64,000 bases of DNA from Asterochloris sp. CNOR1. Lineage: Eukaryota > Chlorophyta > Trebouxiophyceae > Trebouxiales > Trebouxiaceae. The stretch's first letter is position 1. Every line of letters starts with the position of its first letter. Below are positions 1 through 11,600 of the stretch, in pieces. Under the pieces are notes generated by a model. It saw only the letters and a program-made list of their open reading frames with translations. It was not told the DNA's origin and searched no databases. The DNA is taken from positions 3,658,001 through 3,722,000 of the forward strand of contig OZ017749.1 in the NCBI GenBank assembly GCA_963969365.1, read 5' to 3'. The translations under genes were made by a program, and so were the position numbers.

Positions 1-2485
1 GCACTGAGGAGGCACCAATCCACTTGTTGGTGGCGCACGCGAGGCACCAGCACCATCAGCATACAGCAAATGAATGCGCTGAGAGCATGGTGGCAGGGAA
101 GAGCAGCCGGGCAGCCCATGGGATTCAAAAGCACAGTAACACTGACAGTTTGCTGAGCAGCAGGTGTACACAGGTCATGCAACTCAAATGCCCACCCCAG
201 ACTTGACTTGTCATCAGGTCCAAGTCCTGCATTTTGTGACCCTCAGATCATCTAGAGACGGGCATCACAGTGAACCGCTGCCAGTTGTGACCTCAGCATG
301 AAGCAGGCACACATAGGCGCTGGCAGTGCTGCAAACTCAGAGTACCCAGAGACAGCCAAAGCAAACGCCGAACTGGCCAGCAGGCTGGGGGCTGAGGCTG
401 GGGGCGTCGGCAGCAACCAGCCTAACACAGCCAATGTAAGTGGTCTGCTGGAGTCCAGCTTGCCAGCACCACCGACATGTGTCAGCACCTGAGCGCATGC
501 ATGCATATTGGCCATGGCAAGAGGGGCAAACACATACATGCACTGCTGCAGCAAGAGTACCAGGCCAACACACATGGTCAGCAGGGAAGCAACCGGTCCA
601 ATAAGGAGGCACCCACCAAGCCAGGTGCACACCTCTATGTCTGCCTGTGTGGTGCAGCGGCCTCTTGCCCCTGCCTGCATGCTGCTGCAGGCTGTCCTGA
701 TCTCTCGACCTCTGCAGCAGTTATTGAGGTTCTCTTCTCCCTGCTATCTGCAGGTGTGTACAAGAAGGATGGCAACAAGTAAGCGAGGCATCAGTCCAGG
801 GCTGCAATACTGCAAAGCTGCTGAGCATGTTATCAATCATATCTGCAAAATGCCTCTTTCGGCACCATTGCTGGCTCTGTCAGCAGCCAGGCGCCAGTTG
901 AATGTACTCCCCAATGAAGAGAAGCCATTTGAGTCTGCAAATAAGGTGTGATTGGTGCACCTGCTGCCGGTGCTGATTGAGCCTGTGCTGCTGACATGTA
1001 TCACATTGCTTCCAGCTAAATCATGCCATGGGCTGCCTCTAACTGGCTCTTCAGGGCTAGCTCTCAGGCCCATCACACATATCATGAACGTAGAAGTGAT
1101 GCAGCACCTAGGGCATGCATGGAGGCCAAGTCAAAGTTGAAATGGCTGGTGGCAGCCATGCAGCAGCATCCCCACCACGGTGCTAGATTGATGCAGTGGG
1201 CAACGATCCCAGGCATGGCTGGTATTGATTGTCCACACCAGTCGGTGTGCAGAATGGCAGAATGCAGGCTGGGCAGTATCTGGGTTGCAGTCTGATGGAG
1301 CCGTGCACAGCTAAACTTTAGGTTGAAGCTTTTCGTTTATATGGTAGACGTTGCAGTATTGTCTTCATGATTTGTATCTCCATGATCTGTATGCAAATCA
1401 TGAATGCTGGGTGCTGCATTTAGCCTTTGATGGGGGTGCCTGCCAAGCAGAGCAGTGCTGTCAGGTCTGCATGCTCTATCTATACCGCAAGGCAGGCAGG
1501 GCGTGAGAGGCCGTTGAGGTTGATCTGCATGTCAGGGCACAAGATCAACATCTGCACAAGCTGGAATGCAAGGAGGCAGCGTAGCAGGAGCCAGGCCAGT
1601 GGTGCTGGACATAGCAGAGGAGGACCCTGAGCATCTGGTCGCCTTGGACCTAAATGCCCTGGAGGCTATGCCTGGCTGCTAGTCCATATGGCTGCCTACG
1701 AGTGCAATCTAGGGCTGCCCTGGTGAGGCATTTAGCAGTGGTTTTGGGCTGTCTTCTAAAGTGCTTAAGTAGCCCTGCCAAAAAATACCAGCAGAGAAAG
1801 GAGCTGCGGCAGCTCCCGGCCATGTGTGGCTGCTCTTAATAGTGATAAAAGTGCAGATCTGAAGCTGATGCGTCACACTCAGCAGGGCATCCCACCGCTA
1901 TCTGGCAAGGTGCCCATGTACCCCTGAAAAACACAACCTCTCACCAGCTCCACATGCTTGAGCTGGCATGAAATCAGTCAATGATCCCATGGAGCACTTG
2001 GCCAAGTTCTAAAAGATGAGAAGCTAGGCGTTAGACATTGCCTTGCCAGGAAGCATCAGCTGTTTTATGGCATAGACACAGCTCTGCACTGGAGGCCCTC
2101 TCACCTTCCACAGAGGCACAGTTTCACCAATGCTCGTGTCCTGGAGCTATCCTGTTCATAAAGTTGGCGACGCTGCTTGATACCATTGTACACAATGTTG
2201 GTGGCAATCTGATCCAACCATAACTACACCGCCTTCACACATCTAGACAATGAGAAATATAATGGGCATCCTTACAACTTTGCTGTCACTAGTTACATGC
2301 TAGCAGTCCCATGCAGGGTTCCAGCAAGAAGTACCTCATAAGATGATAGGATAGATAGGGCCCTCACCATGAATAATACGGCCTGCTGCAGGCAGATGAT
2401 CTGCTGCAGGTCTTCAAGCTTTGGCTTTTGGTGGCTTGCAGGTCGTCACATAGCCCAGTTTAGGTTTTATGGAACACATGCAAAC
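1..2485. other. Gene-poor left edge
   Basis: I find no exon chain that I can join here. There are scattered short open frames with no recognisable domain. The stretch 1320-1440 is AT-richer than its surroundings. The last part presumably holds the promoter and 5' leader of the plus-strand PPOX gene that starts at 2486; no TATA-like box stands out. One low-confidence membrane-protein exon candidate on the minus strand is listed separately. Confidence 0.4.
252..680 (-). CDS. Possible exon(s) of a membrane protein, unrecognised
   Basis: The minus strand is open for about 140 codons. Its first half holds a strongly hydrophobic run (around GCLLIGPVASLLTMCVGLVLL) that could be one or two membrane helices. 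A CAG acceptor-like site lies just before this run near 640, and a GT follows the run near 490. I do not recognise a family. The remaining half is alanine/serine-rich and could be intron read-through. It would be the 3' part of a gene running off the left edge, or simply chance: composition bias in this GC-rich DNA makes long spurious frames common. Treat it as a lead only. Confidence 0.15.
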   Translation of the reverse strand: MQAGARGRCTTQADIEVCTWLGGCLLIGPVASLLTMCVGLVLLLQQCMYVFAPLAMANMHACAQVLTHVGGAGKLDSSRPLTLAVLGWLLPTPPASAPSLLASSAFALAVSGYSEFAALPAPMCACFMLRSQLAAVHCDARL

Positions 2486-4103
2486 ATGAGTGAGGCCTTC
2501 CCAGACTGGCAGAGGCAGCTGCAGGCAGCATCATCCAAAAGCCCAGATGCCAAGCATGCATTTGTGGCCACTGTGAGCTTGCTGCATGGCAACTGGGACG
2601 CCACATCATCAACAATGGCACCTGCCTTGCATGCAGACAAGGCCAGATGGCACTCCAGCTGTGCGGGCCATGGGATTTCTGGGCTTTGCAAAAGGCTCAT
2701 CAGATGTGATCCTTCAAACTCATGCGCAGTGAGCAGCTATGACTGAGCCTTGATGCTGCGCCCCTGCTGTCACTTTCTGTTTCCTGTGTTCTGTACGCAA
2801 GCTCAGGCTGACGCAAGAGCCACGACGCTGCGAGGGCAATGATGCCCCAACAGTCTATCTGTAGCACCCATGCCTGCTGCAGGGGCCATTCTGCGACAAT
2901 GGCAACCTGCCTGTACAGCCTGTGTGCGGCCCTCCCACAAGCTCCTGCCTGCTTCTGAAGCCACAAGTGTTGTCTTTGCTGGTCTGTCTGTGGCACCCTT
3001 ACCAGCTCGTGCCTGCTGCAGAAGCCACAAGGCTGAGCACCTACAGCACAACCCCTGCGTCGAGATCTGCATCTATGCACACAAGACCTCTGAGCAGTTC
3101 AGGATACGGGGCAAGCTGACTGTCATTGGACCAGGCCAAAGTGATGAGGTAAGCACTTCATGCTGCATGAGGCACCCCGGCTTGTCAGTCAGCCTGGGCG
3201 AATGTGTTCTGCTGGCCAGTCCGGGCACGGCTGCTTCAAGCTGAGATGAGTATAACACATGTGCGTAGCTGCTCATCTTTATAAAGGGGGGAGCACAGCT
3301 GCACACCAGAACGCTGGCTGCCATGCTGCCTGCAGGCGTTGTGCAATGAGCGGCAGAGGCAGTGGGCTCTGCAGATGCCATCGTATGTCAGGTGTGAGGG
3401 CCTCAGAAGCAGGCAGACCACACCACTATTTGCTGCACTGTCCTGCCTCGACCAGTCCTCAAAGCCCACAATGTGACACTGCTTTTTCCTGTCGCAGCCA
3501 CTATCTGCAGCCCCTTCCAAGCCACTGTGCTGCTGCACGGGGCAGAAACCCCTTGTGTGATGGCTGTGTGCAGGAAGTGGTATGCTTCCAATCGCCCGCC
3601 TGGCCAGCCGCTGCAGGAGCCTGATGTTTTGCTGCAGAAGGACATTCCCTCCAAAAAAGTGATTGCCGCCAGCAAACTGCAGCAGGCATTGCCACCTCTG
3701 CTGCTGGCGCCCGCTGCATGAGTTTGTGCCTGGGGACATGTCCGCAGCTTTGATAGCACTCATCTGGCCCAACACTGCGAGTTCGTGCAAAGTGCAGGAC
3801 GGCCCGCCAGACAATTTCCTGGTCCTGCTCCTGCATCCCTCCGAGGTTGACTATGTTGAACTTTCCCATGACATCAGGTAAATCCTTTGTGCCTCATTCT
3901 GTCCCTGCTGGTATTGGCAAGAACGCCTGCGCTCAGCTGTCATTCAAGGACTGCACTGCAGAGCAAAGTACTTCCGCCTTGAGGACGACCAGCGCCAACA
4001 TGAGGACCCAAAACTGGCTGCTCAGGTGGCAGCTGCATTCAGGCAGAAGCCCAATGGGCAAGACAAAGCGCTGCTCTGGCGCAAGCAGGATGTGAACCCC
4101 TAA
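2486..4103 (+). CDS. PPOX-class (Alr4036-type) FMN-binding flavoprotein, pyridoxamine-phosphate-oxidase-like
   Basis: Proposed exons are 2486-2572, 2638-2728, 3047-3148, 3336-3391, a less certain one from about 3573, 3798-3877 and 3962-4103 (stop TAA). The protein starts MSEAFPDWQRQLQ, like the W-x-QLL start of Alr4036/plant PPOX proteins. Exon 2 gives the DGTPAVRAMGFLGF strand (family form DGRPSNRTVVFRGF). Exon 3 holds HNPCVEICIYAHKTSEQFR then IRGKLTVIG, matching the FMN-site strand 'EQFRI.G.L'. Exon 4 gives NERQRQWALQ, exon 6 FLVLLLHPSEVDYVEL, and the end is WRKQDVNP, like plant 'SEKVNP'. The family binds FMN in a split-barrel dimer; the substrate is uncertain and a classic PNPO role is not shown. 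The gene is convergent with the ATP17-like gene. Family confidence is high; the exon 5 boundaries are not resolved. Confidence 0.8.
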
Positions 4104-4276
4104 GTCCCTGGCAGGGCTGCCTGATGATACCACAGCTGTGCTGCCCAACCCCCAGCCGTCCTTCTGCCATGCAGCACAGTTCTTCATGTGTGACTGCTGT
4201 TCAGTGTTGCAGTGAATGCTATGTTGACACTTGGATTTCCATGTGGTTCATCACAGGCTCACTCTGCACTCATGTA

Positions 4277-4281
4277 TGTAA
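4277..4281 (+). terminator. TGTAA poly(A) signal of the PPOX gene
   Basis: A TGTAA pentamer, the usual chlorophyte polyadenylation signal, lies about 175 nt after the PPOX stop codon and before the convergent ATP17-like gene's stop at 4469. The placement fits a 3'UTR end, but the motif is short and could occur by chance. Confidence 0.4.
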
Positions 4282-4468
4282 GGCTGCTGCTGGGTCAGAC
4301 AAGAGGCTGGACACGTCACAGGGGTGGGCGAGCCTCTTGACAGTATCGGCATCGAGGCAGGCACGCAAGCGGTGCTGCCTCCGTCTGCACAGCTCAAGGC
4401 ATCTTGCCCACTGGTGACTGCAGCAATGACTAGACAGAAGCAGGGTGTTCTGAGGGCTGTGCCAGGCC

Positions 4469-5326
4469 TCAGACGCTATAGCCAGCGACAGAGAAGCCTC
4501 GCCCAACAATCTCGCCGACGCAGTACCAGGCATACACCTCGCCTACAAAAAGGGCGTAGGTGCCCACCTGCAGGCAACATAAGCCCCTGCTGTGCTGACA
4601 CACACCATGGGCATTAGGTAGGGCAGGTCACTGCTGCACTTTCCCAGACCATGCACAGCATGCATAAGCAGCCCAGGGTGGCTAGAACGTAGCCTGCGCA
4701 GCTCAGAGGCCGTGCCAGCAGTGCCTTTTAAATACACTGCATGTAGCATTTGTTGTGTAGCAATGTGCACATTGTGCGATTTTGACCATAAGTTGCACAT
4801 GCTGGCAGCAAAGGGATAGCCTGAGCGCACCAGCATGTGCAAGCAGCCTGTGCATCTCAGCGGTGACCCCCAGCTATCCACAAAGCCGCCCTCAAGCACA
4901 AATAGAAATAGCGCTGCAGTCCTCCGCTGTGCATGCGCACCTCTGTGAGGGGCAGTTCTGACCGCTTTGACCAGGTCTGCTTTACCTCGCCCCACTCCTT
5001 TTTGCTGTGGTTGATGACGTCTGGTATCCTGCAGAGTATGGGCGCACTTGTGAGCGATGAGATTCATATGGTGAGGTGGTTCATCTCGTAAGCTAGCACA
5101 TGGAATGCAGCCATCAGGTCCACCACCTAGCCATCTTGGTGAAGAACCACTGCTTGAAGAGCTTGTCAGCCTGCGCCTGGTCCTTCACCACGTATTGCTT
5201 GTTCTTTTCGAGGGTGGCATTAAAGTTCTCCACTGCATGCTTCTCTGCGAAGCTGTAGGCTGGCTTGAGGGTCTGAGAGGCCTTCTGCACAAGCCCGTTC
5301 ACCCTGCCAATCACGGCTTGTGCCAT
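4469..5326 (-). CDS. ATP17-like mitochondrial ATP synthase-associated subunit
   Basis: Three exons join in frame to 128 codons: 5326-5127 (ATG at 5326), 5028-4941 and 4567-4469 (stop TGA). The first exon reads KASQTLKPAYSFAEKHAVEN then ATLEKNKQYVVKDQ. Exon 2 reads IPDVINHSKKEWGEVKQTW. The last exon reads LFVGEVYAWYCVGEIVGRGF. These blocks match, in order, the plant mitochondrial protein At4g30010 (ATP17; LLEKNKQY, the IPGRY region, FAWYCAGEIAGRG). It is a small inner-membrane component of the F1Fo ATP synthase, with one C-terminal hydrophobic helix. An earlier GTAAAG donor at 4985 was set aside because continuing to 4941 restores a block that aligns with the plant protein. The start faces FAM98 across a short divergent promoter. 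Confidence 0.85.
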
Positions 5327-5606
5327 CGAAAAACGGCAACTGATCAATCGCAGCGATGCTGTTGGGTGTGGGCTAGAGGTGGCACTCGAGTCAACCCTAA
5401 TGTTGTTCAGCAGCGAACGCAACGGCAAGCAATCCTCGGGAGTGCAGTGGCGTTGACAAAGGTATCGACAACAGTCGTTCACTGTTCTTCGCAACACAGA
5501 TCAGGTGACATGCACAAGAGCAGATGCAGCCAGCAGGCTCCTTGTCTGCAGATCTCGTCTCCACCTAGCCTCGAGGAGGTCTCGTCTTCCATTCAGCAAC
5601 AACAAC
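5327..5606. promoter_or_regulatory. Divergent promoter between ATP17-like gene and FAM98
   Basis: Only 280 bp separate the ATG of the minus-strand ATP17-like gene (5326) from the ATG of FAM98 (5607), so both promoters and 5' leaders must lie here. I see no TATA box. The FAM98 side ends in a CAACAACAAC run right before the ATG, which looks like an unstructured 5'UTR. A shared nucleosome-free region is likely; co-regulation is inference. Confidence 0.5.
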
Positions 5607-8600
5607 ATGGATGTGGACATGGAAGGGCGCGCTGCAGACCTGCTGGATCGCCTCCTTGACTGCGGGTGGGTCTGGTGAAGTAGCACATGGTTCTGGCAGG
5701 GCTGCCTGCATTCAGGATAACTTATGTGCTGCAGTTTGCCTGTTTGCTACCTCGATAACGGCAGCCGGGGATTCAATGCACCAAGGGCCTCTTCACACCC
5801 TCATGGCAATGTGGGTCTGTGGGTTTTTGTGAGGCAGCTGCAGGGCTGTGCAGCGGCCCTGAGAACGCACTGTCTGGCAAGCTTGCCTGTGTGGAGTGGC
5901 CGCCGGTGTGTGCCTCATCAGGGGTACCCAGGCCTGGCTGTTCAAGTGCTTCCGTGGGTGCTGCAATCGCTGACTGGCAGCGTATGCCCAACTGCCAGCC
6001 GTAACATGGAAGCCACATCAGAAGCCAGGCGCCTACATAGGTGGCCCCACCGGCGAGGCTAGGGTGGGCCATAATGGCGGGGTGCCACAGTCTGCTGCCC
6101 TGCAGCTACCTGATTTTGAATGAGAATTCAGACCACAAGCTTGTGCTGAGCAAAAGTGAAACGACGTTTTCCATGCCCCTGTGCGGAGCAAGTGCAAAAC
6201 AATTGCAAGGCCTGCATCCTATTGTGTGCTCTGCAGCCCCAAGGATGGGAGGAGTGACCTCACTGCTGCCTCTGGGACTGGCAGTGTCATCTGAGCTGTG
6301 ATGCCCAGACGTGTTCTGAGCTGCACAGAGCACAGGGGGGGCTGTGGTTCCACATGCAGCCTTGGCTTTGGAATGTGCTAGAAGAGCTTATACCATTCCA
6401 CGTGCAGCAGTGCCTGCTGCCTGTCTGGCCGACAAGCTTGACCATGGCATGACGCCCTGCATGGGTGCTAGCAGCGCATGCAGTTCAACTGGTGGGGAGT
6501 GTGGAACATGTGACATGCCTGGGATCAGGCCTGGATGGTCTTACTGCACTTTTGGGGGCCCCAACAGCTGTGATCTTCTCTGTTGCTTCGACCGACTGTG
6601 AGCTAGGGTATACGGGCTGGCGGGGTCCTGTGGGCAGCAGCGCCTGCCATCGTGTCTACATGCATGTGGGTGTCCAGGCATCGGGCCCAGCATTGGGTTT
6701 GGCTGCACTTGCAGCTGAACCATGGTGGCGAGCAAACTTTCAAGTGCCCTGGCATCTGCATTCGCCTTGGTGACGGTGTGGCGAAGGCCACCTCTTGAGG
6801 CTAGCAAGGGCTCTGAGCTACCACAGCAAAGCAGGGCGGTCCACCATGTGCGGGCAATGGTGCTGCTCCGTGCTGCAAGGCTGGCCATGGCTCCAGCCCT
6901 TGCACAGTGTGCGCCACACCTGATGGAGTTCAATCTTCTGCTGCTCTTGTTCCCGAGAGTCTGTACAGCCTCACAGGGTACTAAGCAACCTGTCTGCAGT
7001 CCTCCAAACCCTGTCAGCTGTGCTGTCATGCTCAGCATGACAGCCATCCTGCCACAGGTTCTGCAGGCAGCAGCGCCTGCCACCCTTGCTGTGCCCAGAC
7101 ATGATACTCAACACAGCATCTGGTGACTTTACATGGGAAGGATAGCCCAGCAACAAGGCGCCAGGCTTTGGCGGGAAGGCTTCAGTACCGCTGGCACCTT
7201 TGTGAGAAAGGATTGTAGCCATGATGAGGCTGATGGATTCCCCTTTGCAAGTCCTCCTGGGGCCGTGAGCATCACAATTCCATCACTGAGCTGTTATGTG
7301 TGGAGCTCAGTCTTGCCTTGTGTTAGTGTTGCATCTGCCGCTGTACACCATGCCTTTCGCGTGCAATCCCCTGGGGCTTAGGGCTGCTCCTCACGATAGG
7401 CTGAAGTGCTCCAGGCTCGTGGCCATGTGTCTCCGACTTGTTGTGTCTGGCATGACCCCAGGCCTGTTTCTGTTTTCTGAACTGTAGTGCCAGACCCTGC
7501 GGCCTGCAGTGATGCCACGCACTTGCCCGAAACTTGTGGAAGCTTGCAGCTGCGGCCCATGTGTCCTTGTGAGCAGGCATGCGGCCCTGTGCCGCATGTT
7601 GGGGCATCAGGATGCAGCCCTGCAAGCAGAATCTCCAGCACCTGCTGCTTGAGATGGTGCAAGGCTTGTGTGGGCTTGCAACTGTTGCCAGAAGCATGGC
7701 AGATTTCTGCTGTGCTTGGCCTCTGCCCATCATGCTTTGGCTCCAGAGTGAGGCCAGGCAGCTGTCTGCATGACACAACTGTTGTCCATTGAGTGCATGC
7801 TGCAGGTCCCTCCATGAGTCACAGCCTCCTCATCGCTTGCATGCCTCTTTGAGCTGACAAGGCAATCATAGCGGCCCGCCACTCAATTGCATCCTGAGTA
7901 GATAGATGCCAGTCCTGCCTGCTGACTTGAGCGCAAGTAGCAGGTGTGTCCTCAGCAAAGCAATCACAAGGCCCTGCAACTATTGCCTGCAGGCCGACCA
8001 ACAGTGTGGCTGTAATTGACCTCAGCAGCGACCTCAACACAAGACCATGCCAATGTTGCCTGCAGGCTGGCCACTGGAGTGGCTGAGGGAGACCTCAGCA
8101 GTGACACAGGCAGCCCGGCAGTCCGGTCCATGTCCAATGAGCTGGTCAGCGGACTGCAGACAATTGCCAAGGTGGCCGCACCAGCAGACCAGCAGCAGTT
8201 CCAGGTGCGTTAAGGGCAGGGGCACTGCATGGTTGACCACTGAAATGGTGTCCCGTCAGGCTGGCTCCTGGCAGGCGCTGTGCCCTGCAGTCCCAAGCGT
8301 GGCCTCTGGTCTGAGTTTGCCTACACTGCATATAGAGGCCTCTGCCCTGTCAAGCTGGGCACCTCTTGTTCAATACGACTCAGCAGGGCTACCATGATGC
8401 ATGGATGCTGTTCTGATGTACATCCGGATGCTCTGTGCCTCCTGCAGCGTGAACAGCACTGGACAGCACTACTGGCTGACAACCTCCCTGCCGTTGTCTC
8501 TCAGATGCCTGCCTGCTGCAAGTATTGCAGGGCATGGTGCACCAGCGCGTCACAGCTGCGCCCCTCCTAACCTGCAGCAACAGCCTGTACCGGGATGCCA

Positions 8601-11600
8601 TGCTTGCCCCAGCATTTGGTCCATGGTGCCCTCTTATCCTACAGGCAAAATTTTACAGCCTCTGTGGGTGATGCTGTGCATGTTGCTCCATCGTCATCTA
8701 GTTGAACCCCGCCTCTTCCACCCCTTGGCCACCATTAAGCGCTGAGCAGCCTCTGTCGGGGATCTCGTGCTTGTCCACTGTACCCTTCCAACTTGCCAGG
8801 CAGGGGTCGACCGATGTGCAGCACTCTGCAGCCTCTGCAGGGGAAGCTGTGCTTGCTCGAAAATCCGGTCCACTGTGCCCTTCCACTCTGCAGGCGGATC
8901 ACACTGCCGCGAGATACTCCACAGCTACTGCAGGGCTGCTGTGCTTGCGTCAGCATTTGGTCCACTACGCCCCTTCCACCTTGCAGGCAGGGTTGGCAGC
9001 CGTCAAGCGCTGCGCAGCCTCCGCGGGGGATGCTGAGAAGGGACGCCTGACGGCTGCACTGGCCAGGGTAGCCAAGGCAGTTGACCCGGACACCACTCAG
9101 CAGGACAGGTGGGGCCTGCCTGCATTTTGGGTCCAGGTTCGAAAGATACATATGCTCTTTGTAAATGAGAAAGCCAGAAATCTCCCCAAACCTCTGCAGA
9201 AGCAATTCAGTGCAAGCAACCTCAGCGGTGGTTGCCGCAGTGCTGCAGTCTTCACCGCACGCATCTCTACCAGCGTTCCCTGTGTTCCACAACCTAATCA
9301 AACACCCTTGTTGGGTAGCAGCTGACCTACCTGCTGAGCAGTCAAAACTTGGTTGTGATGGCACAGCATTGCTCCATCGCGCTGCACAACCGACTTCAAG
9401 CCTCTTGTCTGCCAGCATGCTGTGCCTTGTGGCGTGCAGCCTGCACCAGCCTCACTGCAACATCCTTGCCATGATGTGGAGGCTGCGCTGTCCTGCATCT
9501 TGCATCCCAGGTTCTAATAACTAATACCTAATTAAGCCCGGCCTCAATCGAGTGGCAATGCCCCACGGCCCCATCTCCCATACCAGTGCAGGGAGCGTTG
9601 CAGCAGGGAGCGTTGCAGCTGTGCCGGGCTATGTCTCCTGATCAGTTGCTGTGCATGCCAGGCTGGGTTCACTGGAGGTGCAGACGGGGCACCTACTGCA
9701 ACACTGTGCAAAATTGCCCCCAGCCCTACCTGACATGCTGCGTGCCCGCTTGCGTGCCAGGCTGGGCGTCCTGGAGGTGCTGACGGGGCACCTGCAGGCC
9801 GGGCGCCTCCTGCTGGCGGCTGAGCGGGGGCTCCCCGCAGAAGCGCCTGCCAGAGAGGCTGCAGAGGAGCCGATGGCTGTGGTGAGCCTGTTCACTGGAA
9901 AGCGCATATCAGCATGACTGCATGTGTGGACAGGGAACCATGGTGAAAGGCCCATGGCTGTGGTGCGCCTGTCTGAAGGCTTGCGCTGTCATGCATGGTT
10001 GCTAATCAGGATGTGTATGCAGTGGGGGAGCCCTTGGCTGTAGTGAGGGTGTCTCTTAGCTTGGGCACATGAGCCCTCTTGGCAGACATGCAGTAAAAGG
10101 GCCTTGCTGCTGTGGCCTGTCTGGCGGGCTGTGCCCTCTGCCGCTTCTCAGGCAGTGATGCGCTGGTGCAGCACACCCAGAGATCCAAGAGGGTCGGTCA
10201 ACCCTCTGCTCTCTGAGGAGCCCTCCAGCTGCCTGTGCCAGCTGGCTCCACACATGCACAGTTCTCAACTTTACAACAATGACCAGTGCCTACATGGTCC
10301 CCAGATATTGCAGGGTCAGGAGGCTGTCCTGCCAAGGCATGTCACCGGAGTGCTGTGACGTCAAGGTCTGCTGCTGCAGGACACCGGAGGGGAAGCAGGT
10401 GCACGGCATTTTCAGCAACACTGGAACGCATGCAGGCAATGCAGCTAAGATGCCTGCCCAGACTCAGGCCCTCTTTCCAAATCAATCTTGCTGCTGCAGA
10501 ATGCCGGCAGCGATGCAGCAGCCATGGAGGGCCTGTCGGGCGACGCAGCTGAGATGTCTGCCCAGATCCAGGCCCTGGCTTTGGCGCTGCACCTGGACAA
10601 CAGCATCAAGGGGGCGGCTGCCATGCTCAAGTCCATCAATGCCCAGCTGGACTCGCTCCTCCCCCAGCTGCCCCCCGGTTTCTTCCAGCCCATCCTGCCA
10701 GAGGGCAGCCTGTCTCAGCCGCAGGTGAGGCACGCTGGTCGTGTCCTGTTGCCAGGTGTACCACAGAATCAATTGCCTGCAGCTCTCAGGCATTGTTTCG
10801 GGCGCCTTGCAGCTCTCAGGCATTACTCTAGGCGCCCTACGGAAGGGCAGCCTATCTTGGCTCTGGGCGTTTGGCTGGCGGGTATTGTCTCAGGGTACTG
10901 ATGCTTGATGGTAACGCCCTAATGATGCTGCCGCCTACAGAACATGAACCAGCAAAGCATGCAGCTTGGCAGCCGCTGGGTATCCGTCATTCTGAAGGCC
11001 ACGACCATGGCAACAGGTGTATCAGGATCTGCTGCAGGCTTTGTCCTCGACCACCAGCACACACTGCTTCACGAGGGCGCTCCATCTTCCAGCAACTTGT
11101 GTGACTGCAGTTCCTGCCTGCGTAGACACATTACGCGAGTGGGCTGCTCCATCTGGAGGAGCCTGTCTGTATGGGTGTGACATCGCTGCCTGCACAATAT
11201 TGTCTCCTGCTATCCTGGCCACAGGCTAACACCCTTCTGGAGCAGCCTGCCTGATTGAGGGGTCTCCTTGCTGCCTGCGCAACTCAGTCCCCTGCTCTTC
11301 TCAGCTACAGACTGCTACAAATGTCGGCCTGTGTGCAGGTAAGTTGCCCTGAGCGAGATCAATCAGGCACTTCTCCTGCTCTTCTCAGCCTCAGAGTGCC
11401 ACAAACTTCCGCCTGCGTGCAGGTAGATTCCCTGGGAGAGATTAATGAGGCGCTGCGGGCAGAGTACAGCCTGCGCCGGCGCATGCTCATTGAGCGCGCA
11501 AAGGTCACCTTGCAGGTCAGCCGCCAGGGGCACTCTTACTGCTCTAAGAAAAGCATGTCGTTTGTCAACATCAAGCTTCTGCAGGGTTTCCATGTGGTGC

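Noticed and set aside
4941-4986. GTAAAG donor at 4985 as the end of ATP17-like exon 2
   Set aside because: It also joins in frame, but it drops a block (VKQTWSKRSELPL) that aligns with the plant protein. The donor at 4940 keeps it and is also in frame.
8620-9108. Ordinary satellite or CRISPR-like array
   Set aside because: Units are not near-identical, spacers are absent, and each unit resembles the flanking exon edge with its acceptor. The organism is eukaryotic.
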